Shown here: one piece after another, positions 46,306 through 58,049 of the stretch
Layout: each line of letters begins with the position of its first letter
How positions within the stretch are numbered: position 1 is the first letter of the stretch
DNA from: Globomyces pollinis-pini
Taxonomy: Eukaryota; Chytridiomycota; Chytridiomycetes; Rhizophydiales; Globomycetaceae
DNA: 64,000 nt
Direction of reading: 5' to 3'
NCBI GenBank assembly: GCA_025399215.1
Contig: MU621106.1
Span: 60,242-124,241 of the forward strand
The notes under the pieces: model-generated
Told to the model about the DNA's origin: nothing
Database searches by the model: none
Seen by the model: only the letters and a program-made list of their open reading frames with translations
Made by a program: the position numbers and the translations under genes

Positions 46306-49115
46306 CTAATTGTACATGTCGCCTCCTAGTATTCTCATATCTTCATTCAACCCCAGTCCAACTTCCGCCAACATATCAATCACGGTAGAATTCATCGCAG
46401 GTGGACCACACACAATAAACTTTGAGCTTTGATATTGAGAATAGATTCCATTCAAGATATTAATCGAAAGGTTCTCTTTAGATGTGTGAACCAGTGTGCA
46501 TAATTGTGGATATGCAATTTGTGCACCATCAATAATTTGTTTTCCAATCATTTGCGATGGATTGTCGGTTACTTGAATGATGTGTACTTTCATCGGTATT
46601 GAAGGTAGTGTGCAGCCTAACGGGAATGAACCTTGTTCATTTGTTGTCAAATTGTTACCAAAGCACCATCCATCCATATCTAAAAAATTAAATTAAATAT
46701 TAAGCCATACAATGATATTGAACTCTGACGATATCTCCTGGAGTCAAGTTCATTTCATCTGATAACTCAGCCCTGTAACTTTGAATAACCTATAATTTAA
46801 GATGTGCGAATACATACGCGAAGAGTAATGCCTGTGGAAAGAAACAAATATGTCAGTAGTTGCAGGCACGGGGTTATCCCACTGCCACCTGCAAAGTAGT
46901 AAATTGCTTCAGGCAGTGCTGATTGATATTGAAGTCTGGTATTGAAATCACAAAAAGGAGTTCCAAACGGACCTCTCACTTTGAATTGCCTATCACCAGG
47001 CTTTTGATTAATAAAAAATTGTGACATCTTGCCCTTTGGTTTGATTTTAACGAGAATTTCAAATGACCCCATTGAACCAAGAATTGGAGTATAGTACCGG
47101 GTGATACGTTCACTTCCTATCAATCCCTGGATTTCAACACATTGGCCTGGAAGAAAAATGTTTGGTTGCCCTAATCTTTCATTATATGGGTACAAGAGAC
47201 AAAATCGAAGGCGGACAGTTAAGGAATCAGATACTTGAGAGATTCTGGTCAGTGCGTATCTTCGAAACTCAAATATGTTGAAATTCAATGAATCGGTTTC
47301 CGTTCTTGAGCTAGACACCATTGAGGAAGAATCTTGGGAAATGTCAACAAGTTTTCCGACCAGCATGCTTGAGAGTCTTTCAATCGCCATTCGAGTATGC
47401 ACATGCAGCCGCCTCGATCGTTGAATGTACATCCAATCGTCTTGAGAATAAGAAGTCATATCTTTCGACCCTTCACTTAATCGAAGTGAGTTTAACGAAT
47501 CGAGTGACTTTCGCTTTAAAGCCCGCATATCACTAGCCGACAGTTCATTTGTAGGCGCTTCGTTTTTCGTTAATGAACCGTTGCGCTTTAGTGGAATGTC
47601 CGGCCGAGGAACAAAGTGTTCAGCATCAAAACCAGCATTATTAAAATAATCTTCCGATATATCAGTACCAGTGACTGAGAGTAGAATAATACGGCCCCCA
47701 GGATGAGAAGATATCCACTGAGATATGTCATAAACATATCGACCGTTTGCAACAACTAGCAATTTTCTAATCATTAATAAAACTGCTTATACCCATTGTT
47801 TACAGCGTGATCTAGAGATTCCCATGTAAAAACAGAGGAAGATGATGATTGGATTTCCTTTGCACCAAGTAAAACCTTGTCCTGTTTCTTTTGTAAATCA
47901 GCTTTCATTGGATTCGCTTTTGTGAAAGTCTGTGCAAACTTTTGATAAACTATACCATTCTGTCTGCGAACAAAGACTGTATGATAGACTTCAAATCCAC
48001 TAAACAAAATCAACCAAAATGACACTAATCCGATATAAATAACCCACATATAGATTTCTCTGGGATCTTCCCATGGATAGAGCACATTGATCCCTAGAGC
48101 CATTTGCAACATCGAAGTCATTAGCAATAGATATCCTGATATTTGGTGGAACATTCTAATCGTCGTACGAACTTTTTCAATATCTTCAAGAGAGAGACCC
48201 AGAAAAGACAAAAATCCAAGTATGGACTGAATTAACACTAACGCTAGTAATGTGATTCCAATAACAACATGAGGGTTGGAGAGATTTGGATCAGAATTGA
48301 AAAACATCAAGGATGCAAATACCAAAATCAATAATACTCCAGTACCCTGTATTATCAGCTTGACTAATAGCCATCCTTTCTTTGAGCGAAAATATCTTGC
48401 ATAAAACGCACCAAATGGAAGTAACACTAACCAAATGAACATCATACCAAGACCATGGATTTGCTTTACTTGAAAGTTTCCAACTTCTTTGGGTATTGCA
48501 AATCCTCTTTCAAGCATCATGTTAACTGATCCCCTATTCAATGGCGAGTGATGAACGAAATTCTTTTGCTTAGAATTGATAGGATTGAAGGCCCACAAGA
48601 AGCTTACAGGTGTCTTTGTAGGCAGTTGATAGTGATAATTATCACTTGGAGATAACGGTCTGGTAAATTGACAAGACTGCATGCTTGTAGAACCAATTCC
48701 AATTATTCCGTTTACTACTTCTGGTCCACCATAGTAGTGTTTCTAGATGATGAGTTTTTTGATATATGAGAATTACTGGTGCGGAGTATTTATTTGAAGA
48801 TTCATGCTCATGCATTGTTATCGAGGTATTCATTACATTATGGCATACAATGAATTGGCCAGTCAACATTGAAGTGCCAAACCCAATTGAGGCCCAAGAA
48901 TAATCTAAATCCTTGGCACTGTCTGACAATTTTTTAAGTTCCAGTATTCCAAATAAGTCAGTACTATCCACTTTCCAGTAAAATGTCAGTTGATAATCAA
49001 GGTCATTTGAGAGGATGGCGGAAAAGGGAAAGAGCGAATTGTTTGGTGTAGCTTCAGAAAGCAAGTCTTTGCAGTAAACTAGCAGCGATAAATACAAAAC
49101 TAGTAACGTTCTCAT
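46306..49115 (-). CDS. DOMON-cyt b561-cyt b5-flavin/NAD oxidoreductase with embedded SH3, copy 1
   Basis: Multidomain transmembrane electron carrier, about 900 residues. N-terminal signal peptide (MRTLLVLYLSLLVYCKD); DOMON heme or sugar domain (SWASIGFGTSMLTGQFIVCH); cytochrome b561 helices with candidate heme His in VKQIHGLG, NPHVVIG and MFHQISG; cytochrome b5-like domain with ISSHPGGRIILLSVTGTD; FAD-binding barrel with RYYTPILG; NAD-binding start YYFAGGSGITPCLQL. Then an SH3-like domain (VIQSYRAELSDEMNLTPGDI, later DGWCFGNN..GSFP) interrupts the NAD module, whose second half resumes MKVHIIQVTD and FIVCGPPAMN. It should move electrons from NAD(P)H through flavin, b5 and b561 to an outside acceptor. 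Head-to-head with its paralogue. Confidence 0.88.
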
Positions 49116-49295
49116 TACTGTTCAATTATAATTCCAAGTGCATTTTTGAAACCATGAGGCTTAATGACCAAACAAAGCCTTTGCAAAGGGATCGGTTTTG
49201 GACGCTTATGGAGCATGGTGGGACAAGGTTTGTTGGAGTTAACATGTGCTATGCTGTTTGTTTATATCGCGTTGTTTTCTTCAACAGTTTAATCT
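49116..49295. promoter_or_regulatory. Shared bidirectional promoter of the oxidoreductase pair
   Basis: Only 180 bp separate the two divergent ATGs (49115 minus, 49296 plus), so both genes must share this promoter. No coding region of its own; no clear TATA box was seen. Confidence 0.6.
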
Positions 49296-52085
49296 ATGAA
49301 ATTAGTGCTTTTATGGCTCTCATTGTATCTAGTTCAATCGATGAATGTGGATGGATTCGTACCATCCCGATCATCATTTGTTCCTACTTTCAAGTTCACC
49401 ACTACCTTGTTTCAATCAGCAAATGATTATAAGTTTGAATTTTCATGGGCACTATCAAAAGATGATTTTTACGGAATGATGGAGTTATCTCAACCAGTAA
49501 ACAATACACTAATATTGAAAGATGCGTGGGTGGCAATTGGATTCGGTACAGGGATGTTTAACTCTGAAATAATTACATGCCATGGTTTAACAAATGGGTC
49601 TGTATCTATGTTTGAACGAAGAAGTGACAATAGATATATGCCACCAGTAAATGATCTTAACTGAATTAATATTATAGTCTATCTTCTATTCGAAAAACAC
49701 GAGCATTTCTATGCCAATTTCAGGCAGTATGAAAGATGGTAAACAAACTTGTATTTTCCAAAGAAAATTGAGCCCCCAAGATCCTGATTATGTCAAGTTA
49801 TCTGCTGTTGGCCTAATGAATTTGATTTGGGCTTTTAATCCTACCAGTTCCCTTAACTACAAACAAGAAAGATTCACATTTCACGCACCAACTCATCGAG
49901 GTTCTTTTGTTGCTGTTACATCAGGGAAAACGATACCAAACACAAAGACAGATTTCCCAATAAAACAGACGCACGGTATACTGATGATGTGTGCATGGTT
50001 GATTGTCCTCCCTTCTGGTGCCTTTTATGCAAGATACTTCCGTACCACAATCAACTGGTTTATAGTTAAGTTAATCGTCCAAACTCTCGGATTGGTTTTA
50101 GCAGTTATATCAACAGTATGTATTTTAACTACACAATGGAGGATTGATGGGCTTCATGGCATCATGGGTGTGACAGTGCTATCTCTACTGTTAGTTCAAA
50201 TTCTATTTGGTGGTGTTTCAGTGATAGCATTTTCGTACACCCCATTCAACTCTTTTAGAGGATTTTCAAAGAAATGTCACACATTCATTGGGATCACATT
50301 ATTTACCTTATCTTTTGTCCAAATTGGTATACTATGTTTAATAGACTAAACTTAGGTATTGGCTTACATAAAATATATCCTTGGGAAGAAAAAAGAGACG
50401 GTTCAATGTTTTGGGGTTTCTACTTTGGGGCAATTATCTTTTGGATTGTAGCAACGTTCATGGCTGAACTTCTTTGGGGAAATTCGTTGCATAAGAAAGA
50501 AAGAGAAACATTATTTGATGAGGAGCAAGCAATCAAGTCAGTTACAAATGATGGGATGAAAAATTACACATGGGAGTCATTGCATCAGGCTGTAATGGAT
50601 GGGTAATATTCTTTATAGTTTATTTTTAGAAAATTATTGGTAGTGACTAAAGGAAGATGGGTTTACGATTTATCGACTTGGTATCAGTCACATCCTGGTG
50701 GAAGAAGGATACTACAAATGGTTTCCGGCACTGATGTTACATTTGAGCTGGTCAACCAGTACAGTGATACGTTAATCCACTTAAAGATCGAGCCTCCCCA
50801 AAAAACCTATCAATCTGACACAAAATTACTGAAGAAAATATCACTAAGTGACATACGAAATGAACCAATTGATGACCCACTTGATTTTGACTCCAGTCCG
50901 ATATCTCTATTAACTGAAAACGATCTGGCAATTCTCAAACAATCCAGAGTCAAACATGCACATTCTAGATTTGCAATTCAAAAACTTTCTCAATTCTTGG
51001 TCGGAGAAATTCCAGCGGAAAATAATACTTTTAGACCATCAGTCAACTCAAGTAATACTATAAATAATGAAAATTTACCGTTCGAAAATTATGAATTCAG
51101 AAGATATGTTATAACCAAAAAAGAAATTCAATCAACATCTAGCTTTCAGAAGCAAATCATTCTATTTAAATTTTGTATGGTCTACCCTTCTATCAAACAG
51201 AACCAACCGGTAAATTTCATACCTGGACAATCAGTGCAAATACAAGTCTGTAAAGACGGAAAGTATATATCCCGATACTACACCCCAATTAAAGGTGATT
51301 TGATATCGTTTGAGATTCTCGTGAAGATAGAACCAGATGGAATCATGTCACAATATCTTTTACAACAGAATTGTGGTGCCAATCAAGTAAAAATCGTATT
51401 TTTACTAATAATATATAGATCAAGATACGTGGACCATTTGGAAGTAGCATCCTACCAAAGAGTTTCCATGATAAGGCAATTCCATTTCAATTTCCAGAAA
51501 GAATCTATTTTTTTGCTGGTGGTTCGGGTATAACACTGTTCATTCAATTGACGAATTATATTCTATATAATACAAAGCTACCTCGTCGAGTAATTCGTTT
51601 TTTAATACTAACTGTTACAGGTCATTCAAAAATTTCAACCCATTGGTGACAGTAACGAGATTGAATTACTAGTGGGTGATCGTGTTATTATCTACCAACA
51701 TCAAGGCGATGGTTTTTGCTATGGAAAAAACATCAATTCTCAGGCAGTTGGATTGTTTCCTACATCTTGCGTACTACCAATGATACCAACCAAACTGATT
51801 TTGTTTGTTATATCAGAACGCGAGAATGAAATAATGGGGAGGGCAATTCTGAATGAAGTATTATACTCCTTTCCAAATCTACTTGAAATACGCTATTTAG
51901 ATTATCAGAGCCTTGAATCGAACGAAATATTGAATGTTTTAGAAAATGCATTGTCAAGTCAAAAAGTGCTGGTATGTGGTCCGAGTAAGATGAACACTAA
52001 AGTGGTTGATGTCCTTAAACGTATGAATGGACCATGGGGAGAACATATAAGTTATCGAGTTGGTGGTAGGAATGAAAAGTATTGA
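49296..52085 (+). CDS. DOMON-cyt b561-cyt b5-flavin/NAD oxidoreductase with embedded SH3, copy 2
   Basis: Paralogue of the divergent gene at 46306-49115 with the same order: signal peptide MKLVLLWLSLYLVQSMNV; DOMON (DAWVAIGFGTGMFNSEIITC); b561 helices (IKQTHGILMMCAWLIVLPSG, LHGIMGVTVL, KKCHTFIGITLF); b5-like QSHPGGRRILQMVSGTDV; FAD barrel SRYYTPIKG; NAD start FFAGGSGITLFIQ, lacking the usual Pro after GIT; SH3 (VIQKFQPIGDSNEIELLVGD, FCYGKNINSQAVGLFPTSCV); then KLILFVISER and VLVCGPSKMN. At least six introns of about 27-33 nt. The SH3 placement is identical in both copies, so it predates the duplication. Confidence 0.88.
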
Positions 52086-52316
52086 TAATAAAGTGTTAGT
52101 CAACTGTTCATCGCACACTAACGACGCGATTCACATCGCTTTCAAACAATAATGCCTGTTGCTTATCAAACATATCCAAGTTCAATTATTTGAACCAATT
52201 AATTATATCAATATCGATGCCTGTTGAATTTCGGGAATTCACTTTGGTAATAGATTTGAACAACAGACGCCACTTGAACCAGGGTGTTTTAATTCTTACC
52301 CCTTCAATACATCGAC

Positions 52317-52912
52317 ATGGTAATATTGCCTTTCTCTATCAATTCATTCCAATTTCTTTGTGCATTTATTGAAGATTTGATTTAATATATCGTAGGATAA
52401 TACTCTCAGACTTCTTCCAGATTCAAGCCAATTAACCTCAAAACAAGCTGGATCAAATACTGAATTCGGTGTTCATGATACTTTTAGAGATGGATTTAGA
52501 AGTGTTGCTACTGAAATCACCAAAAAGCATCCTCTTGAAGGCCACTTAGCAAATGTACACTATTATATCAAACTCACCTTCATGTTTAGTGGGATAAAAC
52601 TCAAACAGAATTGAAATATAAAATGCTCAGACAAACTTACGGAATTGATGCTCCTATCAGACTTCAAATGGAAAAAATGTTCGTTAATCAAGTATTTAAA
52701 TATCCATTAACATATCGCCATTAGTTGCATGGAGTCCCTGTTGGTCCGCAACATAACTTGTCACTAGATATACTCAATGGACGTGATCAAACTATTGAAT
52801 TTGAAGACTTCCTCGGTGGTATTCATTTTAATTTTTTATACATCTAGATTATAAGATGCCAATGTATTCTATCGATCCCCATGCTGCTATGGAGGAATAT
52901 CTTTCTTTATAA
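52317..52912 (+). CDS. UMP1: Proteasome maturation factor Ump1/POMP
   Basis: Ump1/POMP chaperone, which helps join half-proteasomes and is the first substrate of the finished 20S particle. Core text after splicing: GVHDTFRDGFRSVATEITKK, HPLEGHLANWDKTQTELKYK, GIDAPIRLQMEKMFVNQ, QHNLSLDILNGRDQTIEFED with FL, and AAMEEYLSL at the end. Three introns of about 32-35 nt inside this region are clear. The start is less certain: the ATG at 52317 followed by a 76-nt intron (52320-52395), giving MDNTLRLLPDSSQL, is my best choice, though this intron is longer than most here. About 140 residues, normal for the family. Confidence 0.85.
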
Positions 52913-53101
52913 TAAACTGGGATTTCTTTACATTTGTCTGATTTACTAAGTTGTATATGCCTCAAAACCATTTCAACAAACGCCTTTCAAATGAATAATT
53001 TTATAACCAAAATTGCTTTGCTACATTATAATTCCTGAACTCATTTGTAGTTGATCTACGAGTTGATGAAAAAAATATTTGCCCACAATTCACTATACAA
53101 A

Positions 53102-54329
53102 ATGAAAAGGGACTATACAAAGGATTACCAGGACCGACCAGCTAGAATTCAAGTACTGCATGATTAATTAACAGTGGGAATAGTTGGATTATAGGAATAC
53201 ACAACCAACGGATACTGGAGGAACTTGGAATGTTTATTACAGTAAATACTCTGGTGATGGTTCTCGTTTTGCTAAAGGGACCATCATTCCCGCTGAGCAT
53301 CGAGTAGTAATTGACAGAGATGCTGGGAAGACAAGAGCATCTTCAAAGATGCCGTTTTGCATCCATTTCGCACATGGTAAATGTTCAAGAGGACATAATT
53401 GCACTGTAATCAATTGCTGAAAATTGAAATTTAGTTTCTCCATCGCATTCCAATGAAAGGCGACCGAGTGGAAACTACAATTGATTGTTTTGGACGAGAT
53501 AAATTCAGGTAGTTTGATTTACCATTCATTAGTAGAAACCATCGAGAGGATATGGGAGGAGTAGGTTCTTTCGAGCATCGAACCCGAACTCTGTATGTAG
53601 GAAATGTAGCTATAAATGATCACATGGAAGTATTTATCTCGTTTGATCTTATTTTTAGGAAATTTGCAGAAATCATTTCTCTGAATTTGGAGAGATTGAA
53701 TATTGTAACAGTATATTTGTTCTAATTAGTAGTAAATGTCTTACCTGGCAAAGGAGTTGTGTTTATTCAATATACTCATATTAATAATGCCGAATTTGCC
53801 AAAGAAGCAATGGAAGGTCAAACTTTAGAATCTAGTGAAATAATCAACGTACGTTGGGCATCTGAAGATCCAAATCCACATGGTAAACCTTATGTTATTA
53901 ACTTGAAAGTTGTCGAAACATTAAAAAGGAAGACTGAAGAAACTGTTATTGAAACTATTCGTGCTCAATTACCAATTGTGGGTGATAAAGGAACCATTTT
54001 AGATTATGAGGACAGTTTCAAACGACCAAAGGTGGAAGCACCTGTGCATAAAGATATCTCTCGTGAAAAGGAAACACAATTAGAAAAGGTTTCATAAATG
54101 GGGACGCTTACTTTAATAGGGAGAGGCATTCTATGGTGCTGATGAAGATGCCTGGACAACTTATTGTAACGAATATTTAAATGCATATGGTGTTTATCCA
54201 GATGGTAGTGTTCCTCAAACTCAGGAAAGTGGAAGCGCATCATATGTCGTCAGCAAAAAGGCAAAGATTACGGAAGCAAAACCAAAACTATTGGTGGCTG
54301 ATTATGCTAGCAGTGACGATGATGCCTGA
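53102..54329 (+). CDS. CWC2: Splicing factor Cwc2/RBM22
   Basis: Cwc2 (RBM22 type), which contacts U6 snRNA and helps form the catalytic core of the spliceosome. MKRDYTKDYQDRPARIQ, then a Torus-like region WNVYYSKYSG, a CCCH zinc finger FCIHFAHGKCSRGHNCT..H, the linker DMGGVGSFEHRTRTLYVGNV, and an RRM with NFSEFGEIEYCNI and GKGVVFIQYTHINNAEFA. The tail reads EAFYGADEDAWTTYCNEYLN, as in fungal Cwc2. Six introns; one (53711-53729) is only 19 nt, or 22 nt with the second of two adjacent TAG acceptors. It is a core splicing protein in a genome with extreme introns. Confidence 0.92.
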
Positions 54330-54521
54330 TAATACCATATCCATACTGTCATAGTTTACTTCAATTTGAATAATAAATTTAATCAAACTTATAAAACAAT
54401 TGACATTCTGCCACATCATTGAATTCAAACAAATAGAATAAGATTTTCATATCAGAAACAATGTGGGTCAGATTTTATTTAGATTACCAGATTTTTACTA
54501 GATCGAAGGCTAAAAGTGTTC

Positions 54522-55265
54522 TTAGGCCACAAACCGATACTTTGGGAGATCTGCGCGTAGCTCCTCCTTTAAAAATATTAGTTAAATAAATAATACCATT
54601 GATGGGCCATTATCCTGAAATATCAAATAAGTACCAGACTCGGGGATTGGCTTTTCTACAACTGGTTTTACCGGTTTGATTGTAACTGGTATTGGCACTG
54701 GAGTAGGGGTTGGAATTGATTTTGACACAACAGGGTAAGGAGGTATGTTCATTGGTATAGGTGGTGGGTAACCATATGGCATTGAATACGAAGAATCGTT
54801 TGCTACAGGAGTAGGAGCAGATACAATCTGAGCAGGATTTACCTGCAATGCCTGAAAAGCAGCAAATTGAGCGCGAATGTTCTCGGGATCTCGATCAACT
54901 CTTGCTCGCTTTGGTTGTGATGGATCTCTTGCCAAATATTTTTGCAAATCGTCATATGGTATGCCCTCCATAGCAAAAATCTCAATGTCAGTACTATTGC
55001 GATCTGGAAGAGCATTTGGTACACTAATGTGAACAACAATAGATAGTACATTTTTATATCCTCCTTATGAACTTGAGCCAGATGAATAACCATACCACCT
55101 ACCGTATTAAGTTTTTTGTTGCAATAGTCGCATTTGAAGTGTTTTGCTTTCTGATGGTTGATCAAAACCTTCTCATCTTCAAACTCTCTATCACAATACC
55201 AGCACCACTGCTTGAGTTCTTTCCTTTTTTTCTACTGTTAGCTTCCAATTTCTTACTTTGCCCAT
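54522..55265 (-). CDS. BUGZ/ZNF207-like zinc-finger protein
   Basis: BUGZ (ZNF207) family, which binds spindle microtubules and loads Bub3 at kinetochores. After a short first exon, the protein reads [40 protein letters not shown] and HLAQVHKE, two C2H2 fingers with family spacing, then [20 protein letters not shown] and [11 protein letters not shown] Pro-rich central region follows. The last intron joins DNGPSM to [14 protein letters not shown], a match to the GLEBS motif that binds Bub3. Three introns (about 25-31 nt). About 215 residues, shorter than the animal protein because the linker is short. Confidence 0.88.
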
Positions 55266-55996
55266 TGTAGTTTGTCTTTGAAATGGTAAAAAGTTGTTTA
55301 CTTTTTCTGGCTTTTTGATTGGTCAACTTTACAAATTCTCCGTTTCACTATAAATTTTTGAATTTTTTTGTTCAAATTTTAACTAATTTTCATGAAGAAA
55401 TTGATGAAGGACTGAGTGGACTCTCGTTCTGTTGACTCAATCCTCCCTCAAATCTTTCTCTATCGATGTAAGTTTCATTACTTCCAAGTTTGGCGCGGAG
55501 CATTACTTTCTATGAAAGTCCCTTAGTGTATAATCCTTGCCAACACATCGTACAGTAACGCTTCTTTGGGCTTGAGGCCTTCGGGCCTCGCTCAACTAAG
55601 ACTCTATATTTCTAGACACGATATAATTGACTTTCTGTCATTGATGTTTTTGTAGAACCATAGAGCATACATTTTTATATTTTATTTACTATTTATTTGA
55701 GATCGTTAAATAGCGATATCAGCAACAGAGCAATATGACTTAACGTCTATTTTTTTTTTTTTGGTTCAATGGGAAATTCAATGACATCATCAGAATTACA
55801 TCATAACACAATATTGGCAACCAATCACCTATGCTAAAGCGTTTTTATACACAACTAACACAAAACTACATAGTTACAAAGTACTTTTCAGAAAGTCAGT
55901 AGTTTGAACCTGATGTTTGTTTGTAAATAGAATTGAGCTAGAAGAAACATTAAATAAATTTACTTGTAAATCAGAGAAGAACAGGCTCTTGGTCGA
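55266..55996. other. Divergent intergenic region
   Basis: About 730 nt between BUGZ and the unknown gene. It holds the hairpin at 55572-55596 and a T-run (11-12 T) at 55750-55761. No tRNA, snRNA or coding sequence was recognised. Confidence 0.4.
55572..55596. repeat. GC-rich inverted repeat with TTCG loop
   Basis: GAGGCC (55574-55579), loop TTCG (55580-55583), GGCCTC (55584-55589): a perfect 6-bp stem with a UUCG-type tetraloop. A second TTGAG/CTCAA pair (55572-55576 and 55592-55596) allows an alternative longer fold. It stands out in AT-rich sequence. Confidence 0.8.
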
Positions 55997-57619
55997 ATGT
56001 CAGTTGAGTCTCAACTAGATACGAATGATTTTATACCTGGATCATTACAGCACAAGACAATACGAAAAACGACTGAACAGACCATCAACATAGCAAATGA
56101 ATTCGTCTTTTCAATCCTGAATCCAAAATCTATTTCAGTAATACCAAAGAAACAATTGAAAACACAAAATTTCCACGTTTTGGATCAATTTGGTAGTGTA
56201 CAAGATATTTCATTCACAACTCAAGATTTGCTATCAAATAAAAAATGGAGAACAACAGCCAATAGCTTGTCAATTCAACGTACTGGAAAATCACTTAGAT
56301 CCATTGTGAGTTGTCTTCCCAAACTTCGTCCAAAACATAGTTGCCATGCAAAACTGTATTTAAATGCAATCCATAATGAATCATTAACACCAATAACACT
56401 CAATATCCAAGAGATTGAAAATGAAAGCTCAATGTGCTTGGAAAATGTATCTCGGAATTTAAGCTTTGTCTCCAATCAATCAATTGATGATACCAGTGTA
56501 TTTAAACAGTATTCAGCATCCAACAGACCTACCAGTTCGGTATTAAACAGTATACTATGTATGTCAGTTATAGAAACTTACAGATAGGTCCAAAGTCAAC
56601 TGGGAACATGTCTGATTCAAAGCTTGTTGACAATATGATGAACGACAAAAATACCATTGATATAAGCCATTCTATTTCAGATAACAGATTGAGCGGAGAG
56701 ACATCCTTTATACAAGAAGTCAGTGAAACTGTTGATATGCATTCAAATACAATGCCATTACTTCATACAGACAACAACGAGCACAATGCTAATGCTCGTC
56801 GCACAGCACCTCGAAAATGGAAAGGAAAACCCAAGGCTCAAAAGGTTAATGTGATGTATCAAAACAACCAAATCGGTTATTATCAAGAAAAGAAAAATTG
56901 TCTTGAAGTATATCAGAAACTCGACCCACAGTTAACTCCTTTGGAAGTTCTTGATGCTGGGTTAGTTGGGCCGAAAGATATATACAAAGGTTTGATTCAT
57001 ATTGATAGAAAAAGAAAACCGATTATTTACATAAAGCGTGAAGACACTCCAATAGTTGTAAAGGAAAGCACAGTGTACAAAAGAGCAATATCTACCAATG
57101 TGAGTCAAACTCGCATTTTTCTTACATTAGCTTTTACATTTAGAAACTATGGTTGCAAAGGAGAAGAAAGAAGATCAAAATTTCAAAAGTAGATTTCGAG
57201 ACGCATTCCACAGCAATTTACGCAAGAATAATCTTACAGATCCCAAATCAAAGACTAAAAGTTGGTGGTCCAAAGAAGAATACCTGGATATGCGTCACCG
57301 ACGAAAATACACTCTAAAGCCAAAGATTCCAAAAGATTATATGTCTCCTGAACCGTCCACAATAAGAGCATTATCACCTTTGAAAGAAAATGATATTAAT
57401 TCAAATGATGCACAAAGCTTTGCTTCTGAACTCCAGATTAACGATCATGAGTCAACTGCAGGTTTAGATAACTTGCAACAGAACAAAAAACTTGGCAATA
57501 CATCATTTACAAATCAACAGTCAAAATCCCTTCCATCAGTTGGTGAGAGAAAGACTTCTAGCAAATCATCAAAGCGAATCTCCAAGTCATTTGTAAATGT
57601 CATGCCAAAACTATCTTAA
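55997..57619 (+). CDS. Hypothetical protein, basic and Ser/Thr-rich
   Basis: Unknown protein of about 520 residues in three exons: a 29-nt intron near 56559-56587 joins SVLNSILC to PKSTGNM, and a 31-nt intron (GTGAGT..CATTAG) near 57100-57130 joins AISTN to LLHLETMVAKEKKED. The N-terminal 200 residues are polar. A more ordered stretch, LTPLEVLDAGLVGPKDIYKG, continues HIDRKRKPIIYIKRED. A second block has SWWSKEEYLDMRHRRKYTLK and ends in basic, Ser-rich text. No known domain, signal peptide or membrane segment was seen. The good splice junctions and long open exons support a real gene. The start at 55997 may be preceded by another exon. Confidence 0.65.
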
Positions 57620-57714
57620 GTGTAAATCACTTGTATTTCAACTGAACATCAAAAATTCTGGAACAATAAATAGTCAAGTTGAACTTTAAACTATTGTGAT
57701 TCTGTTCATGATAA

Positions 57715-58025
57715 ACTTAATTCTGATGTATGCTTCGTTGCATACTTGCCACTACCTGAATAAATACTGGTAGCAAGTTTCACTAAGGATGTCCGTTGGT
57801 GGTTTCCTAAACGTCTGATTCCTCTTGGATGTGCAACTTGATGTTCAATCATTGGCGACATCGTAAGTATTAACTCGGGGTAACTTTGAATTGATACCAC
57901 TAAACCGATCTGGAGAGTCACATAAATGAATTAGTCCAACAAACCTGTGATACGGGTTTTCATTGAACTGACATCGTGTCAATAGACAGTCTTTTGGGCA
58001 AACTTTTGATCGTTTAAAAACTAAT
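57715..58025 (-). pseudogene. Deleted copy of the E2-like gene
   Basis: Read on the minus strand, this matches two parts of the E2-like gene at 44499-46162: first its exon 1 and intron 1 (AAAAGTTTGC, AAAGACTG, GTCAGTT and the intron start CAGGTTTGTTG), then, after an internal deletion of about 580 nt, the region encoding DRFGRIHSK and EYQVAHSRGI (here EHQVAHPRGI). The UBC core with the active Cys is gone and the frame is broken. Since intron sequence is kept, the copy arose by DNA duplication and not through mRNA. Confidence 0.8.
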
Positions 58026-58049
58026 CTTTTTCTTTGCATTACCACAGTA

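Noticed and set aside
52190..52372. 60-residue open frame upstream of Ump1
   Set aside because: No known motif; mostly leader and intron of the Ump1 gene.
55560..55610. Possible U2 snRNA start (CGCTTCT..GGCC..CTAAGA)
   Set aside because: The branch-site recognition segment GTAGTA and the Sm site are missing, so only a hairpin is called.
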